Shown here: piece by piece, positions 23,040 to 36,162 of the stretch | Layout: every line of letters begins with the position of its first letter | Numbering within the stretch: position 1 is the first letter of the stretch | Source of the DNA: Tubulanus polymorphus | Lineage: Eukaryota > Nemertea > Palaeonemertea > Tubulaniformes > Tubulanidae | Assembly: GCF_964204645.1 (NCBI RefSeq) | Contig: NC_134032.1 | Coordinates: 15,368,275 to 15,432,274 of the forward strand | Reading direction: 5' to 3' | Length of the DNA: 64,000 nucleotides | Program-made: the position numbers and the translations under genes | The notes under the pieces: model-generated | Database searches by the model: none | The model's input: only the letters and a program-made list of their open reading frames with translations | Told to the model about the DNA's origin: nothing

Positions 23040-25190
23040 CAAGATATGAATATTTCTCAGAGTTCGAACCTAACTCGCATCGTGGTAGTCACAAGGGAAA
23101 CACCATAAAAAGTTTTTGGTAAAGATAACCAGCAGATAGATAACAAACAGTGAACTATCCACTGGTTGACTCTAACCAAGCCCTTGACCTTGTGACTGTC
23201 AATGAAGCCCCTTGTGTTTCAAAAAGCCACAATTCTTCATAAATGAACACTAATTCGCCACGATTAGCTGCCATTATACATCTCGGCGATTTGATATATT
23301 GCACTATCGCATAATAACATAAAAATTGATATATCATAATTTGATATATCACTCGCTATAAAACCGTATCCGAATATGAGTTTTATCTAAATAACATTAC
23401 ATTGCGTCGTAGGTATTAGCTTTGTGGATGGGATTCAATGCTTTTACACAAAGTCGTCTGCCAATGGAAGCTTAATCTCCTTAAAAGCTTATTGCCTCCA
23501 TTCCATTCACTATCCATAAGAACAAGAACAACACATCGCGTTATATCATACGTACTCGTCGTTTCGGTCGTTTGCATTCGCATTTTAGCATCGACCATTA
23601 ATCATCCGATCGTCGTTTCGTGTACGTCGACGTGTCTGTTTTCGTTTTTAGTGTCAACCCATTAATCACGTGTTTACGACGAGTAGGAAGCAGGCGGCGG
23701 CGTCGACGCGCTGATGCTCGTGTTTCCGTGACTGTTTATTGGAATAAAACACCCTTAAACACGTGTCAAGTGTAGATAGATTAATAGATTATCACGCGCT
23801 GTAATCCTCTATTCTACTTTGTTAAATGGGTCAAATTTTTCGGTGTAATTGCTATAAGTTAGTTCATGTTTTCGTTGAGGACAACAATTCAAACTTAACC
23901 GTTTTAGCCTTACACTTTTTTCGTGAAACTGGGCCCAGCGTTAAAGATATATTCCAGACCCTAGAATTTAAAATCCTGAACTGGAATATCCCTAGTAAGC
24001 TTCCTTTTTCTGGATGGCATGCTTTTATAATCGGATGTGCTTATTTCAAAAAAAAATTAAACTCAAATTTTTGGTGTAATCGCCATTGGTTACTTCGTGT
24101 TTTCAATGAGGACAACAGTTCAAACTTAACCGTTTTAGGCATAAACTTTTTCATGAAATTGTGCTCAGGACTGCACCTATATAGGGCAGAAAACCTAAGG
24201 AGGGCACTTACCGGAAGTGAAATCGATTTAACCGTTCTCATAGGGCCTAACAAAAAGATGATTATTATTCTTTTATTAATGTCTAATGTTTCTACACTGT
24301 TTGAATTAATTTTCTGACGCCGTAAAAACCGTTGCAAATATAGCTGCAAAGCAGCACTAACGGGTTTTCTGCCTAATGCATCATTAATATGCAAAAATTT
24401 TGGTAACTATAGAAATGAAAAAAATGAATATAGTTTATCTTCGGCGTTTTGAACCTGATAAAACTGGTGTATTATATCACAATAAGGCTCTACAAAAAAT
24501 CGCTATTAGCAGGCGTCATGAGACTATTCAATAAAAGTTACCTTGAATTGACGTACATCGAACCCAAACTCAAAACAGCTGTTTCAAATTTGTTGTTGTG
24601 AATTTTGGCGTTTAATCTATGACAAAACATCGGTTATTTTTCCTTTTTCCCGTTTTATAATTTTCTTCATCTTTTCGATAATTAGTTTTGACAGGATGTG
24701 CACTACGTCATCAATCAGTGTGTTGGCTAGACTGGTTGCCGGTCAATTCAAATCAATAGTCGATAAATTCAAATTCAAAATAACTTTATTGACACTTGAT
24801 AATGTTTTTTTTATCGTTATTAGTTGTCGACATTACTACAGTCTATTTATTTTTGATTGTCCACGATCTTTTTGGGAAATTTCGCTTAACTTTGGGTGTG
24901 CATACCTCAAATAGGTCTTTATTAGTTGTCGACATTAACTTAGGTAAATACTCGTGTTAATTTTTCGAAGGCGTCAACAGAATTAAGAATTATTTTTCAC
25001 GTTATCAGGTTTGTGACGACTTAACCGAACGATGATCACAACGATGATTATGTATGTTTGGTCTTTGATGATTAGAAATTATGTAACGCCGTAATTATCG
25101 ATCCGCCTCCCTAACTCAGTCGGCTGCCGATACGGATGGCAAACAGCATCGTGGATCCGAAAATGATATATCAATAAAATAATTAATTTA
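23040..25190. other. Gene-poor; duplicated dispersed repeat
   Basis: No supportable gene. A half MITE lies near 23,105-23,180. The segments at about 23,840-23,930 and 24,070-24,160 are copies of one repeat (GTAATTGCC or GTAATCGCC, then TCAATGAGGACAAC, then TTCAAACTTAACCGTTTTA). Another copy lies near 44,330-44,400. The 163-residue open frame across them is repeat-derived. Confidence 0.5.
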
Positions 25191-25204
25191 TTTGCTGTCG
25201 ATGA

Positions 25205-25575
<371 letters not shown>

Positions 25576-25579
25576 GGCT

Positions 25580-27185
25580 GGAGTATGTATAGATAATTAG
25601 TAGTCTACTCTATCCCGTTATTATCGTATTTCACGCAGTTTATTGAGAGGTTTTTGTTTTGTGTCAAGTTCGTTCCAATAACCCGTATTACAAAGAGAGC
25701 TTTTCCCGATACAGGCTGTAAAAAACCCGAACGGTCGTCTGTTCGTCTGCAGTAGCGACATGCTTTGAAGCGACGCCAATCGTCTCTGTGATGTCCAGCC
25801 CGAGTTCTGTAAACATATCCGACTTGAAAGAGCTATAGCGCCCAATTATCCTACGTGACCCTAAATATGTTAGTCGCAGTTGGCAATGGAAAATAAAGAG
25901 CGATGCTATTGTATTCCCAATCTGAGTGCTGAGTGGCAAGTGGGTTCGAATCCTGCTGGTTGCACTTACAGTGTGCGGGCAACAATTCAAAGTAAACAAT
26001 CCTCCAATAGGGGGTTCAGTTTTTGGAAAAAGATCCGAACGACGTAAAACATCGTAGCTGTTAGCAGCCGACAAGACTTACACTCCAACCATTTCCTAGC
26101 GGCCATATTGCGTCTGCACGTTTGGTTTCGACGATGGACGGAACAGTCCGTCAATAATTCAGGAAACAGAACCTGAACGTTGGGAAACGAAACGCATTTT
26201 CGAGTCTAGCGAAAATATCATGATTGCTCATATCAAATATCGTGCTGGGTGAAAATAAGAATTACTATACTCGGAACTATCTGAAAATTGGCACGTGTCC
26301 AATGATATGCGAAATGGGCGTTAATTACATCATATCCGGTTCTTTCGTGTCTTAGGCATTGTGGGAAGAAGTAAGAAAATTGAGAAATGTTCAGTTTTTA
26401 AAAGTTTTCAAACTGCGCGATCTTTTGTTGTCTTTTAAAGCGGAGACACTCGTCGCCATGGAAACAAAAGAAAAACGGAAAAACCGACGCGAGTGTTGTC
26501 TCTAATTACGAATGCTAATTGGCTGGAACAAAACAACGATGGTGCTTAGATAGATCCGAACTGCGACTGTCGGTTCCGTTAGAGATGTTAGTACGATAAG
26601 CACACTTAATGTTCCATTGAACTAGTGTCAAAAATAGAGACTGGCTTAAAACGTCACGACTATGCTCAATGCAATACGCGAGCGCCACGATTACGTCACT
26701 TATCTCGGTGCCGATAAAGAGAGTTTGAGGGTTCGAATCCCGATCGGAAGTCGGAATTTTTAAAAGAGAAGGGCATCGCGTAGAATCCATTACAGGAAAA
26801 ATGTCGGCTTTAAAATCATACGTAGCATATTTTAAGACTGACTAAAATCAACTTGGACTCGGCCATGGGCGGGGAGGGGGCAGTCGTATCTCAACCGACT
26901 AATCAATATTCTATGTGGTGACCTGCACCTTGAGACGAGCAACAGCTTCAGCGAAATTCCCTTAAGACGCTGACAATTGTCTTAGGAATAGTCGCTACAC
27001 AAAGACACCAAATTGAATTGTGTCGATTTAAGAACGAATTGAATTACGACCGTTGTATTGACTGGAATGATTGAAGTATTCATCGTTAGGGGAAATGTAG
27101 ATATTAGTCGTGGCCAGCTCTCATAGACTGTTCTGAAATAAGTTGACTTGTAACTCTCACGTCTGTCTGACTATACAGTTACACC
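25580..27185. other. No gene seen; two B-box words
   Basis: No supportable gene. GGGTTCGAATCCTGCTGG near 25,932 and GGGTTCGAATCCCGATCGG near 26,730 look like tRNA T-arms, but the flanks do not complete a cloverleaf. They may be remains of tRNA-derived SINEs. Confidence 0.4.
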
Positions 27186-27189
27186 GTTC

Positions 27190-27870
27190 ACAGCTGTGGC
27201 GGGAGTGGAGCGGTCGCGATAGGTTCTCAGTGAACCCCCTCCCCTCACAGCTGTAGCGGGAGTGGAGCGGTCGCGATAGGTTCTCAGTGAACCCCCTCAC
27301 CCCCCACAGCTGTGGTGGGTGAGGGGGTTCACACTATGTTCTCAGTGAACCCCCTCCCCTCACAGCTGTAGTGGGAGAGCAGTGAGTAGAACAGTCACAA
27401 TAGGTTCTCGGTGAACCCTCTCCCCTCACAGCTGTAGCGGGAGAGTAGCGAGTAGAACAGTCGCAATAGGTTCTCGATGAACCCACTCCCCTCACAGTCT
27501 GACTCTAGGTTCACTAATAACACTGATAATTTCACAGTATATATGGTAATCTCACTATAAGCTACCAGCGCCGTTCTCGATGAACCCACTCCCCTCACAG
27601 TCTGACTCTAGGTTCACTAATAACACTGATAATTTCACAGTATATATGGTAATCTCACTATAAGCTACCAGCGCCGTTCTCGATGAACCCACTCCCCTCA
27701 CAGTCTGACTCTAGGTTCACTAATTTCACAGTATATATGGTAATCTCACTATAAGCTTCCAGCGCCGTTCTCGATGAACCCACTCCCCTCACAGTCTGAC
27801 TCTAGGTTCACTAATTTCACAGTATATATGGTAATCTCACTATAAGCTACCAGCGCCGTTCTCGATGCTG
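27190..27870. repeat. Compound minisatellite
   Basis: First part (to about 27,490): units of about 57-70 bp with CACAGCTGTAGCGGGAG and GGTTCTC(A/G)GTGAACCC. Second part: four units of about 90-103 bp containing CAGTCTGACTCTAGGTTCAC, TATATATGGTAATCTCAC and TATAAGCTACCAGCGCCG. The last two units share a 13-bp deletion (ACACTGATAATTT region), which shows the order in which units arose. Confidence 0.88.
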
Positions 27871-27879
27871 ATATAAGTA

Positions 27880-29085
27880 CATCACAATTTGGCTGGTATG
27901 ATTATCGTGTATATAAATATGTGAGTGTGTGTACAGTATGTATAGGATATCGGAGGGAGACTGCAGATGGGACGGATGTCGAGGATGAGACTGCAGCAGT
28001 CGCTCTCTGGACGACCACTTGTTGCGTTATTTCGATGTAGATTTCTATGATTGGTTATGCCTTATGTTTGCTTAATCGAGGGTCGGACGGTGTTTACTCG
28101 TTTAAAAATGCATCCGGTTTGTTTTTAGTTTTTCGTGACCTCATTTTCGCCGGTTTCTCATTTCAGATACGGAAGTTGGACCGACGCGCCATCTCACGGT
28201 TATACGAAGCACTAATCTATCCGAAGGCAGGGGTAAATATGAATTCATTATGTTTAAAACGACTTTAAAGTTTAAGACAATGGTAACGCTATACTGTGGC
28301 AAGCGAGTATCCGCCAGGTGTCGCCAGTGGAACTATTTCATCGAGCTTTAATTCCTTCAATTGAATGTCTATTTGAGACACGTTTGATAATTTTTCGGAT
28401 TTTCGGATTTTTCGGAAAAATATATTTAAAAATTCATCGAAAATGAACTGATTTTCGCTGCGAATGTCCCAGTGTTTTGTGGCGCCATCTGGTGAGTACC
28501 GGTACCCTATTCAATGAAACGATATAATTTTAAATCGATATTTTCAACCTTTATTCTCTCAGGTTAACTGCTAGGCAACTTATTTTGTTTAGTTTTTAAG
28601 CTTATCTGTTCGGGTGTCTTATTATAGGTTTTTCGTCCGAAAAAAAAATTGTTTGTAAGTTTGTTATTTTTAATATATAGCTCAGTTTTGTCGATGAAAC
28701 GTCGGTAGTGAACTAATTTTTAAGCCAGACCGTCGAACTTTAACGACGACTAACGCGCCGTCCTATAAACAAAAAGAAAACTATGCAAATGAGGGTAATT
28801 GAATTTGATGGATTGGATATTGTATTCGTATCAGACATTGCGCATCATCATCATCAGCGTAGTCTGTGCGAACTGCGCTGTGTGTGTGTCTGTATGTACA
28901 GAACAAGCCGTGAATATTTTTATCAAGAGGAGACTTTACCCGCCGTGTGTTTATGATGTGTGTGTAACAGTTAATATGCATTGAATAATGTATGGCTCTA
29001 AAATTTCACACTGTTTTTAAACTATGAATAGTGATGCATACATCGACCATTTCTACGCTTTTATATCGATACCTCTGGGCCCGGT
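27880..29085. other. No gene seen
   Basis: No supportable gene. Dispersed GGCGCCATCTGG-type words occur near 28,315 and 28,480. Confidence 0.4.
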
Positions 29086-29089
29086 ACAG

Positions 29090-29240
29090 AACTTAGACTA
29101 ACTCCAACAGTAGGACTAGTTTTAAGTTGTCAGATTGGTTATATAACCAAAATGAGCTTAGACTGGTCTTAAGTTGTCAGATTGCTATAGAACCAAAATG
29201 AGTTTAGACTGGTCTGAAGTTGTTAGATTGGTTAAGGAAC
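29090..29240. repeat. 47-bp satellite, short array
   Basis: About three units of the family at 8.64 kb. The array abuts the tRNA-Gly repeat units that follow. Confidence 0.88.
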
Positions 29241-29305
29241 CAAAAATTGAAATCCAAAATCCAAAATCAACTTCAAGCGGGATTCACCAAAATTTAGAAA
29301 AAATT

Positions 29306-29334
29306 TGCATCGGCTTGGAATCGAACCCGGGCCC
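29306..29334 (-). pseudogene. Truncated tRNA-Gly 3' half
   Basis: GCATCGGCTTGGAATCGAAC and CCGGGCCC match the 3' half (T arm and acceptor) of the nearby tRNA-Gly genes. The anticodon and D arm are missing. Its flank (CATTGTATAAGCTGACC, GACCAGTTACAAATGT) also matches the flank of the 36-kb copy. It is therefore a decayed unit of the same segmental repeat. Confidence 0.75.
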
Positions 29335-29497
29335 TTTATACACTTAAGCTTGTGCAGTATTAAAACACATTGTATAAGCTGACCCTCATTGCCGATCAGT
29401 GAAGACCAGTTACAAATGTAAAATCTCACAGAAAAAAAGATTCTTATATCCACAATGCGCTTTAAACGTGGCAAAAATAAATTTCGTAAAAGAACTT

Positions 29498-29567
29498 TGC
29501 ATCGGCCGGGAATCGAACCCGGGCCCCCGCGTGGCAGGCGAGAATTCTACCACTGAACCACCGATGC
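29498..29567 (-). tRNA. tRNA-Gly (GCC)
   Basis: Minus-strand cloverleaf: acceptor GCATCGG with CCGATGC, D arm GTTCAGTGGTAGAAT, anticodon loop CTGCCAC with GCC, T arm GGGTTCGATTCCC. It is 70 nt including discriminator A, one base shorter in the anticodon-arm/variable region than the copy at 35.84 kb. Probably functional. Confidence 0.9.
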
Positions 29568-29579
29568 TTGTTAGATGCC

Positions 29580-32540
29580 CGACAATAGTTAGTGTTCAAG
29601 TCAAATCAAGCCAGGTGACTACAGCTTGTGGCATTACAATAGTTTATACATCATTTTTAAGCTTTCTTCTACAATCTGTCACTTTGATCGTCTGGTGTAT
29701 TCTTGCGCGCACGTGTCTCGTCTGCACAAATGGTGAACTATGATTATACAATCAATGGCTGTAATTGGTCTCGAATAAACCGTTGACATCGAGGGAATTG
29801 TGATGAGAGTCGATCGTCTGCCCGAGTACCCGTGGGACGATGCGGTCAGGCCCGAGGGACTGTACTGTACGGGCTAATTAGACCCGGTCTGTCGTCTTAT
29901 CCCTATTACCAGTTATTACCGGTAATGCCCGTTGAGTTATGTAATTAGCGGCGGTGTACAAGACACAACGTCAACCGTCGCGATTGTTGATTAGCTGTTG
30001 CTCCGGATACGCGGCTAACGGCGTTGATTGTCATGAATTTTAAAATTCGGTGACCCGATTGACTCGATCCATCGATCGATCGATTTAAGTCGACGCGACA
30101 TTCGACTTTCGATTAGTTTCAGCTATGAATATATGATTATTTGTTGTAATTGGCAAAAAGCGAAGACCGGATGTAATCATCAGGCGACCATGGCCTTACG
30201 CCCATTTTGTGCCCACCTTGCATCCACCTCATGCCCGCCAAGTGCGCCCACCTCGTGCCCGACTCAACCGATCAGTTTTACAGTGAAATATTCACATAGA
30301 TTCCGAAATTTAACTAACGCGAATTCATTTTCTGAGGCGAGTTCACAACTCAGCTAAAACGAACTCGTGAGGAGGCCGAATATCGAGATTGTTGTCATCG
30401 ACTGATTTGAAACCTGACGCTGGTGAAAAATAAAGAAAGTGACCCCCGGGCTTCAGAGCGGCCGGTGTCGTATAAAACGAGACTGTCGTGACCTATTCGA
30501 CCCGGCGTTTTTAACGCGATCTTATTTACGCGGATGCACAAAACCATTTCACTCGCTGTATAAACGGATCTATTTTCACGCGCGCATTAATCGATTCGTC
30601 CTCCATTTTTCGGCGATAGATAAAAAAACACTTTATTAAAGAAAATAGAACGGAGATGAATAACGACAATTAAGAAGACGAGAAAACTTTGATAAGAAAT
30701 AAAAAAATTTTCCAGAAATGTTTTCGAAAAAGATGAATGTAGATTAATGTCGTCTTGCGATGACCTGGACTAAGAAACTCGTTCACGTAAAGGATAATCA
30801 ACGCCTAAACGTACTCTCATAGAAACAACAACAAACAATATCAGCGCTTACATGCGTCGATTTAACGTTAGTTTACGCTGCCGACGTTAGAAATAAATCG
30901 ACTGTTTGACGTAAATAATTAAACGTTTACGTTGTATCTGCAAGTGTTCACGTCTATCAGACGGTGGTATATACACGATAACGTCAACGTTGTTCAACGT
31001 ATTGTAAATACGTAATGAACGTACAGAACGTATAGACAATGTATTTGTTACGTTTATCCGATTGTTGAATTATTCATTTGTGTCTCTATGTGACTGGAAT
31101 TAATACCTACCCCAGTGGTAAAGGTCAATGGCAGCCATTTTGAGTTTGGGTAACAAAATACCTCAAGTCAGCTAACTTGATTTGATTAATAAATGGTCAC
31201 TCATCAGCCATCTAATTAATTAGGCCGTCAAAATCGCCGCCCAGGCCATACAAATTGATTTGACAACTAATATAGCGCAAGTCAGTCATCTTGATTTTTG
31301 GCTGCCAACATAGCCGCAAGTCAGCCATCTCGATTTTGAGTACGAATATAATTACAAGTCAGCCATCTTGATTTTTCGTTTCTGGAGCTTTAGAACAATA
31401 ATCTTCGAGTGGAAAATGTATCAATTCTTAACTCTCAATCTTTATTGGCAGTTCTCGTAATATCTCGCGATAATCTCGCAAAACGTTCGCGTCACCGAAA
31501 CGTAATTAGTTCAAGCCGTTTCGTCGATTCCGAAATGAGTTTTGAACGTTAAATTTGACGTAATCAACGTTTAAAATCTTATAAACGGCGTTCGAAACGT
31601 ATAGCGCGTAGCGTTGATGTCTCATTCGAGTAAAGATATTTAACTTGGGGTTCGGGGAGGGGGAAGGATTGGGGGCTTAAGATATAGATAGCAAGCATAG
31701 TCTGTCGTTATTACGCTGACGGTATTGTGGTAGCAATCAGGGATCCACTAGATGGCGCCAGTGTGGATTCGTTCTCAAAGTGACGCCATAAACCTACTGC
31801 GGCAATCAGGGATCCGCTAGATGGAGCAAGCGTGAAACAGCTATTGTTTCGCCACAAATGCAACGGTGGCAATCGAGGATCCGTTAGGTGGCGCTTATGT
31901 TTAATCAGTTTTCCACTCGTTTATCTTAATAACGGAATACCTCGTAACGCCTACTGTGGCAATCGAGGATATGTTAGGTGGCGCTAGTGTGAAGTTACGT
32001 GTGGGAATCGAGGTTACACTAGGTGGCGCTAGTGTCTAATCAGTCTTGTCTATCCGTATAACGGTATATACCTTGTAACGTCGGCTGTGGCACTCGAGGA
32101 TCCGCTAGGTGTCACATGCTGGTCGGCCAGAAGGATAGAGGTTAGAATTTATATCGGCTGACGACAGTTTCTCAAAATAATGAGCGGTGCGGGAAGGCAG
32201 GAAATGACGTCATCGGTATTGCCTGCGGACACGTGACATGTTCAGTTAATTCATCCTCTGCGACATGATCGAAGATTCTCTCTGTCTGTGTCATTCTTTC
32301 TAACACCGAAAGAAACAGAAATCGATTTCTTCTGTTACTGATCGAATTACTATCGACATTTCTCTCTATTCACCAGCGGCAGCAGATACAGAAAGTAAAA
32401 CAAAGTCGTCTGCGACACAACCATCAGCATGATATAGAGACAAATTGAGTCAGTACAGACTGGTGCACGAGTGTGTGTGATTGCTATAGTGGTCGTAGCT
32501 TTGATCGTACATCAAAAAGTTACATTCAATCGAATTATAT
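29580..32540. other. No gene seen; dispersed motif cluster
   Basis: No supportable gene. Five copies of a motif reading GGCAATCGAGGATCCGCTAG then GTGGCGCTAGTGT lie at about 31,730-32,115, each with a different spacer. Around 31,200-31,380 the phrase AAGTCAGCCATCTTGATTTT recurs four times. Confidence 0.45.
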
Positions 32541-32545
32541 TTCCT

Positions 32546-33235
32546 GTCCTCTCCCTCTCCCTCTCCCTCTCCCTCTGCCTCTGCCTCTGCCTCTGCCTCT
32601 GCCTCTGCCTCTGCCTCTCCCTCTCCCTCTCCCTCTCCCTCTCCCTCTCCCTCTCCCTCTCCCTCTCCCTCTCCCTCTCCCTCTCCCTCTCCCTCTGCCT
32701 CTGCCTCTGCCTCTGCCTCTCCCTCTCCCTCTCCCTTCTGCCTCTCCCTCTCCCTCTCCCTCTCCCTCTCCCTCTCCCTCTCCCCCTCCCCCATCCCCCT
32801 CTCCCTCTCCCTCTCCCTCTCCCCCTCCCCCTCCCCCCTCCCCCTCCCCCTCTGCCTCTCCCTCTCCCTCTCCCTCTCCCTCTGCCTCTCCCCTCTCCCT
32901 CTCCATCTCCCTCTCCCTCTCCCTCTCCCTCTCCCTCTCCCTCTCCCCTCTCCCCCTCCCCCTCCCCCTCTCCCTCTCCCTCTCCCTCTCCCTCTCTCTC
33001 TCCCCCTCTCCCTCTCCCTCTCCCTCTCCCTCTCCCTCTCCCTCTCCATCTCTCTCCCTCTCCATCTCCCTCTCCCTCCCTCTCTCCCTCTCCCTCTCCC
33101 TCTCCCTCTCCCTCTCCCTCTCCCTCTCCCTCTCCCTCTATATCTCTCTCCATCTCCCTCTCTCTATCTCTCTCCATCTCCCTCCCTGTCCTTGTCCTTA
33201 TCCCTGTTCCTCCTGTCCCTCTCTCCCTCGAATTA
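32546..33235. repeat. (CTCCCT)n hexanucleotide tract
   Basis: About 690 bp of CTCCCT hexamers with local CTGCCT, CCCCCT and CTCTCT variants arranged in blocks. It opens long frames of 170-270 codons on both strands (Leu/Pro/Ser or Arg/Gly/Glu), all artefacts. Confidence 0.95.
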
Positions 33236-33239
33236 TATC

Positions 33240-33850
33240 TTATTCTAAAATAACATCATTTGACATTAGAGACAGCGCTTGAATGAGTGAGTCACTCTTA
33301 CTCCCCCCCCCTCTCTCTCACACTCTCTTCTCTCTCTATCTCTCTCCCTCACTCCCACAACTAACTTATCTGATAATGAGTCAAAAATATGGATCAATTT
33401 GTGGCAGTGTTGTGACAAGTGACAACATCAATTCGGTAATCACGCTTCACAGAGAAAGAGAGAGACACGGAGAGGGAACGGCCAGGGGGTAAATTGTATC
33501 ACCAATAAAAATCCAATCAATGTTTCTCAGTCCGACTAAAGAACCAGAGACTGTTGTCCTTCACTAATCCCTGAAGCGAGCAGCCGATAGAACGCGCCTT
33601 TCGCAGATATACCGCCTCACGCGGTCATACGTCAAAAGAGACTGCGCTACTATTATACGTGCAAGAACTGAATTACTGATAGTCGGTCGGTAATCGAGTT
33701 TTCGGAGAAATTCGTCTGGCCTGCGTTTCATACAGTGACATTAATGTCAGGTTATATCTCTGATTCTGGTTGTCTGGATGTAAGGTATCTTACTCGAAGA
33801 GGTGAGACTCCCTGCCATGTAGACACCCATCACAAACCCCTGCTCCAGTA
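33240..33850. other. No feature seen
   Basis: Short CT-rich tail of the hexanucleotide tract, then unique-looking sequence. No gene. Confidence 0.4.
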
Positions 33851-33852
33851 GA

Positions 33853-33968
33853 CCATGGACGTATAAACTAGATGATCTAGTTTATACGTCCATGAGTAGA
33901 CTAACGCCTCGCGGGGATTTGGACCTGGTGACATCGTGAGACCATGGACGTATAAACTACGTCCATGG
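33853..33968. repeat. Two nested perfect palindromes
   Basis: CATGGACGTATAAACTAGA and its exact inverse flank TGA at 33,853-33,893. CATGGACGTA and its inverse flank TAAAC at about 33,943-33,967. Both are built from the same CATGGACGTATAAAC word. Confidence 0.8.
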
Positions 33969-33969
33969 T

Positions 33970-34200
33970 GAGACTCAGTGTCACAGTACAAACCATCATG
34001 AGACTCTGTCACAGTACAAACCCCTGCCCTAGTAGACACATCCTCCCTCAACAGGGATTCAAACATGATGGCATCATGAGACTTTGTCACAGTGCAAACC
34101 CCTCACAGGACACATCCTCACAGGAACAGGTTCGAATCCCCGTCGAGGAGCCTCTCCGTGGCACTAGTTGACACATCCTCCCTAGAAGATGATGACATCG
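33970..34200. repeat. ~52-bp repeats with B-box-like word, degenerate
   Basis: Units contain ATGAGACT(C/T)TGTCACAGT, ACACATCCTCCCT and GGGATTCAAAC or GGTTCGAATCCCC. They match, in inverted orientation, the cleaner 52-bp array at 57.1 kb. Confidence 0.65.
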
Positions 34201-34661
34201 TGGTAGCAAATTAACCTTGACGTAAAGCCCTGAACACTTCTCCGAAACGTTGACAATCTAATGATTGATGATTTCTGGTGGTCGATGCAGCAGCAGCAGC
34301 AGCAGGAACAGGAGAGGTGTCAACCCGCTACCTGTAAACACTGTATGTGACACCAGTGAGTTACAGAGACTGCTGTTATTGATGGTTGTGTCGTCACGCC
34401 CGCGTGAAATTATACACATTATCATCAGTGTAGGGCATGATAGCGACAAGTGTCTATCCTGGTTGAACTGGTTGAATTGTTAACTCTTTGCAGTAAGATC
34501 GAGTTTTTCAGAACCTAGTTCCACAGTCGTTTCTTCTAATGAAGCTTCAACTTTAAACTAATAACTGTCTCTAATAGAGTCCGCCTATAACGTCACTAAA
34601 TGTTATATCGTATAGTAGCTGTACGTATGGTTCTATAAATATCTGCAGGGTCGCGAGTCAT

Positions 34662-34982
34662 TTACCTTACTTTCGGCTTTAAATCTTTTTCCCAAAAATG
34701 GTACAACCGGCTGTACCTTGGGTCCGTAGAGAATATTATATAGTCTGGAATTCAACTCTCGTCTCCGCCCCGCCTCCTGGCGCTGAGACGAAGAACTACC
34801 GACATTTTGTGCATCGTCGAGCTCCAAAAAAGAGAAATGTCGTAAGGATTTTAGGCGAATATTTTTATGTTCGTTAGCGGAATTATAAGGATCGGTTTGT
34901 ATGTGCGGAATTCGACGCCGACGAGATTCTCGTCCTAACTCGCGAGATAGTACGAGAACTGGAGAGAGATAATAGGATGTAA
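34662..34982 (-). CDS. Candidate exon, unknown, possible secreted peptide precursor
   Basis: An open minus-strand segment of about 107 codons runs from a strong acceptor (TTATCTCTCTCCAG) to a donor-like AAGTAAG|GTAAATG. It encodes a basic, non-repetitive protein piece. It has SRRRR, GRRRE and PFLGKRF; the last two look like amidation plus dibasic cleavage sites of neuropeptide precursors. A TATA-like TATATAAA lies about 75 bp upstream of the acceptor, but no in-frame signal peptide could be joined. This is weak: it could be chance coding-like sequence. No family recognised. Confidence 0.22.
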
Positions 34983-35009
34983 AGCTTTCCGTAAACCCAT
35001 CCACATAGC

Positions 35010-35710
35010 AGCAGCGAGAAGCACGTTCCCGTCAGCAAAATCTCTAACGGATTTATATAAAGACTCGGAGAAGTGTGATTAGCCGGTTTTCTCTTCCCCC
35101 TTGAGCGTGTGGTGGATTTCTTCCGGTGCGCGTGAGAGGTTCGGTGATCGCGTTAGGATATTCTGAAGACGATCGATACCGGGTCGCGGAAGAGCTAATC
35201 GTCCGCCGTTAGCCATATTTTTCATAACTGAAAAGAATTTCTGATATTCGACGGAAAATCGAAAAGATACTGTAGATTGTCTGGACTGGATTTCTTTTAG
35301 AATTCCTGGTCGTTGTTGACTCGTTGCGCAAGACTCACTTTACACTAGCGCCGCCTAGTGACAGATCCTCGATGTCGTTAGACGAAGGCATGAAATTGAG
35401 AGCGCCCTCTTTCGAGCGGATTCGATTGAATCATCAGTTTTCAGGTCACGCGCGCGCATATTGCGAATTCCACTAATTCGTCTTATAACAGACAGTCGAT
35501 TCTAAAAGTCTAGAGGGACCACCGACTGTCTTCGGCGGGATCTGACTTCTTTGATGGGAGATTGATTTAGTTCCAGTTCACTGTTTCAACTCCCGATCTG
35601 TTAACTCAGTCACGTGGTGTGTCGTCTGTTCCTTGGCTCGACGATAATAAATGCGAAGGCGTTAATGAGTCTTTGATGTTCGACTGTGTAATCTATTTAT
35701 CCACGGCCGA
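35010..35710. other. No confirmed gene; TATA-like site
   Basis: TATATAAA on the minus strand at about 35,055-35,062 could be a promoter for the candidate exon downstream. CGCCGCCTAGTG near 35,350 is another copy of the dispersed CCTAGCGG motif. Confidence 0.25.
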
Positions 35711-35713
35711 CCT

Positions 35714-35722
35714 GCTGCTGCT

Positions 35723-35753
<31 letters not shown>
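35714..35753. repeat. (CTG)n/(CTGG)n microsatellite
   Basis: Five CTG units pass into seven CTGG units. Confidence 0.9.
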
Positions 35754-35755
<2 letters not shown>

Positions 35756-35838
35756 TGATTAAAAGACTGGAAATCATGGTACAATAGATATCATATTTAA
35801 AAAAATAAATTCGCTTGAAGTCGGTTCAAAAACATGAT

Positions 35839-35909
35839 TGCATCGGCCGGGAATCGAACCCGGGCCCCCCGCGTGGCAGGCGAGAATTCTACCACTGAAC
35901 CACCGATGC
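35839..35909 (-). tRNA. tRNA-Gly (GCC)
   Basis: A complete 71-nt cloverleaf, closest to the usual animal tRNA-Gly-GCC. Acceptor stem GCATCGG/CCGATGC, D arm, GCC anticodon loop and T arm are all intact. It is the best of the three glycine genes. It shares flanking sequence with the copies at 29.5 and 36.2 kb. Confidence 0.93.
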
Positions 35910-36162
35910 TTGGTGACTGAGCTACAATCTGAAGTGAAAAATTCCGATCCAGGACACTTTGAAAACGTGCAGGTGTGTTTGACATTTGATGATATATACT
36001 TTACCTTTAGCACAATATCAAAAAAACATTGTATAAAGCTGGGCTTCATTTCCGATGGTGCAGACCAGTTACAAATGTAGAATCTCACGGAAAAAAAACG
36101 AATTCCTGATATGTAAAATGCTTTAAAACGAGTCAAAAATGATTCACGAAAAAAAATTAAGC

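Noticed and set aside
23826-24317. 163-codon plus-strand frame with two internal copies of a motif
   Set aside because: The internal copies are a dispersed non-coding repeat, also at 44.3 kb; no domain and no splice support.
32450-33282. Frames of 170-270 codons across the CTCCCT tract
   Set aside because: Hexanucleotide repeat translations on both strands.
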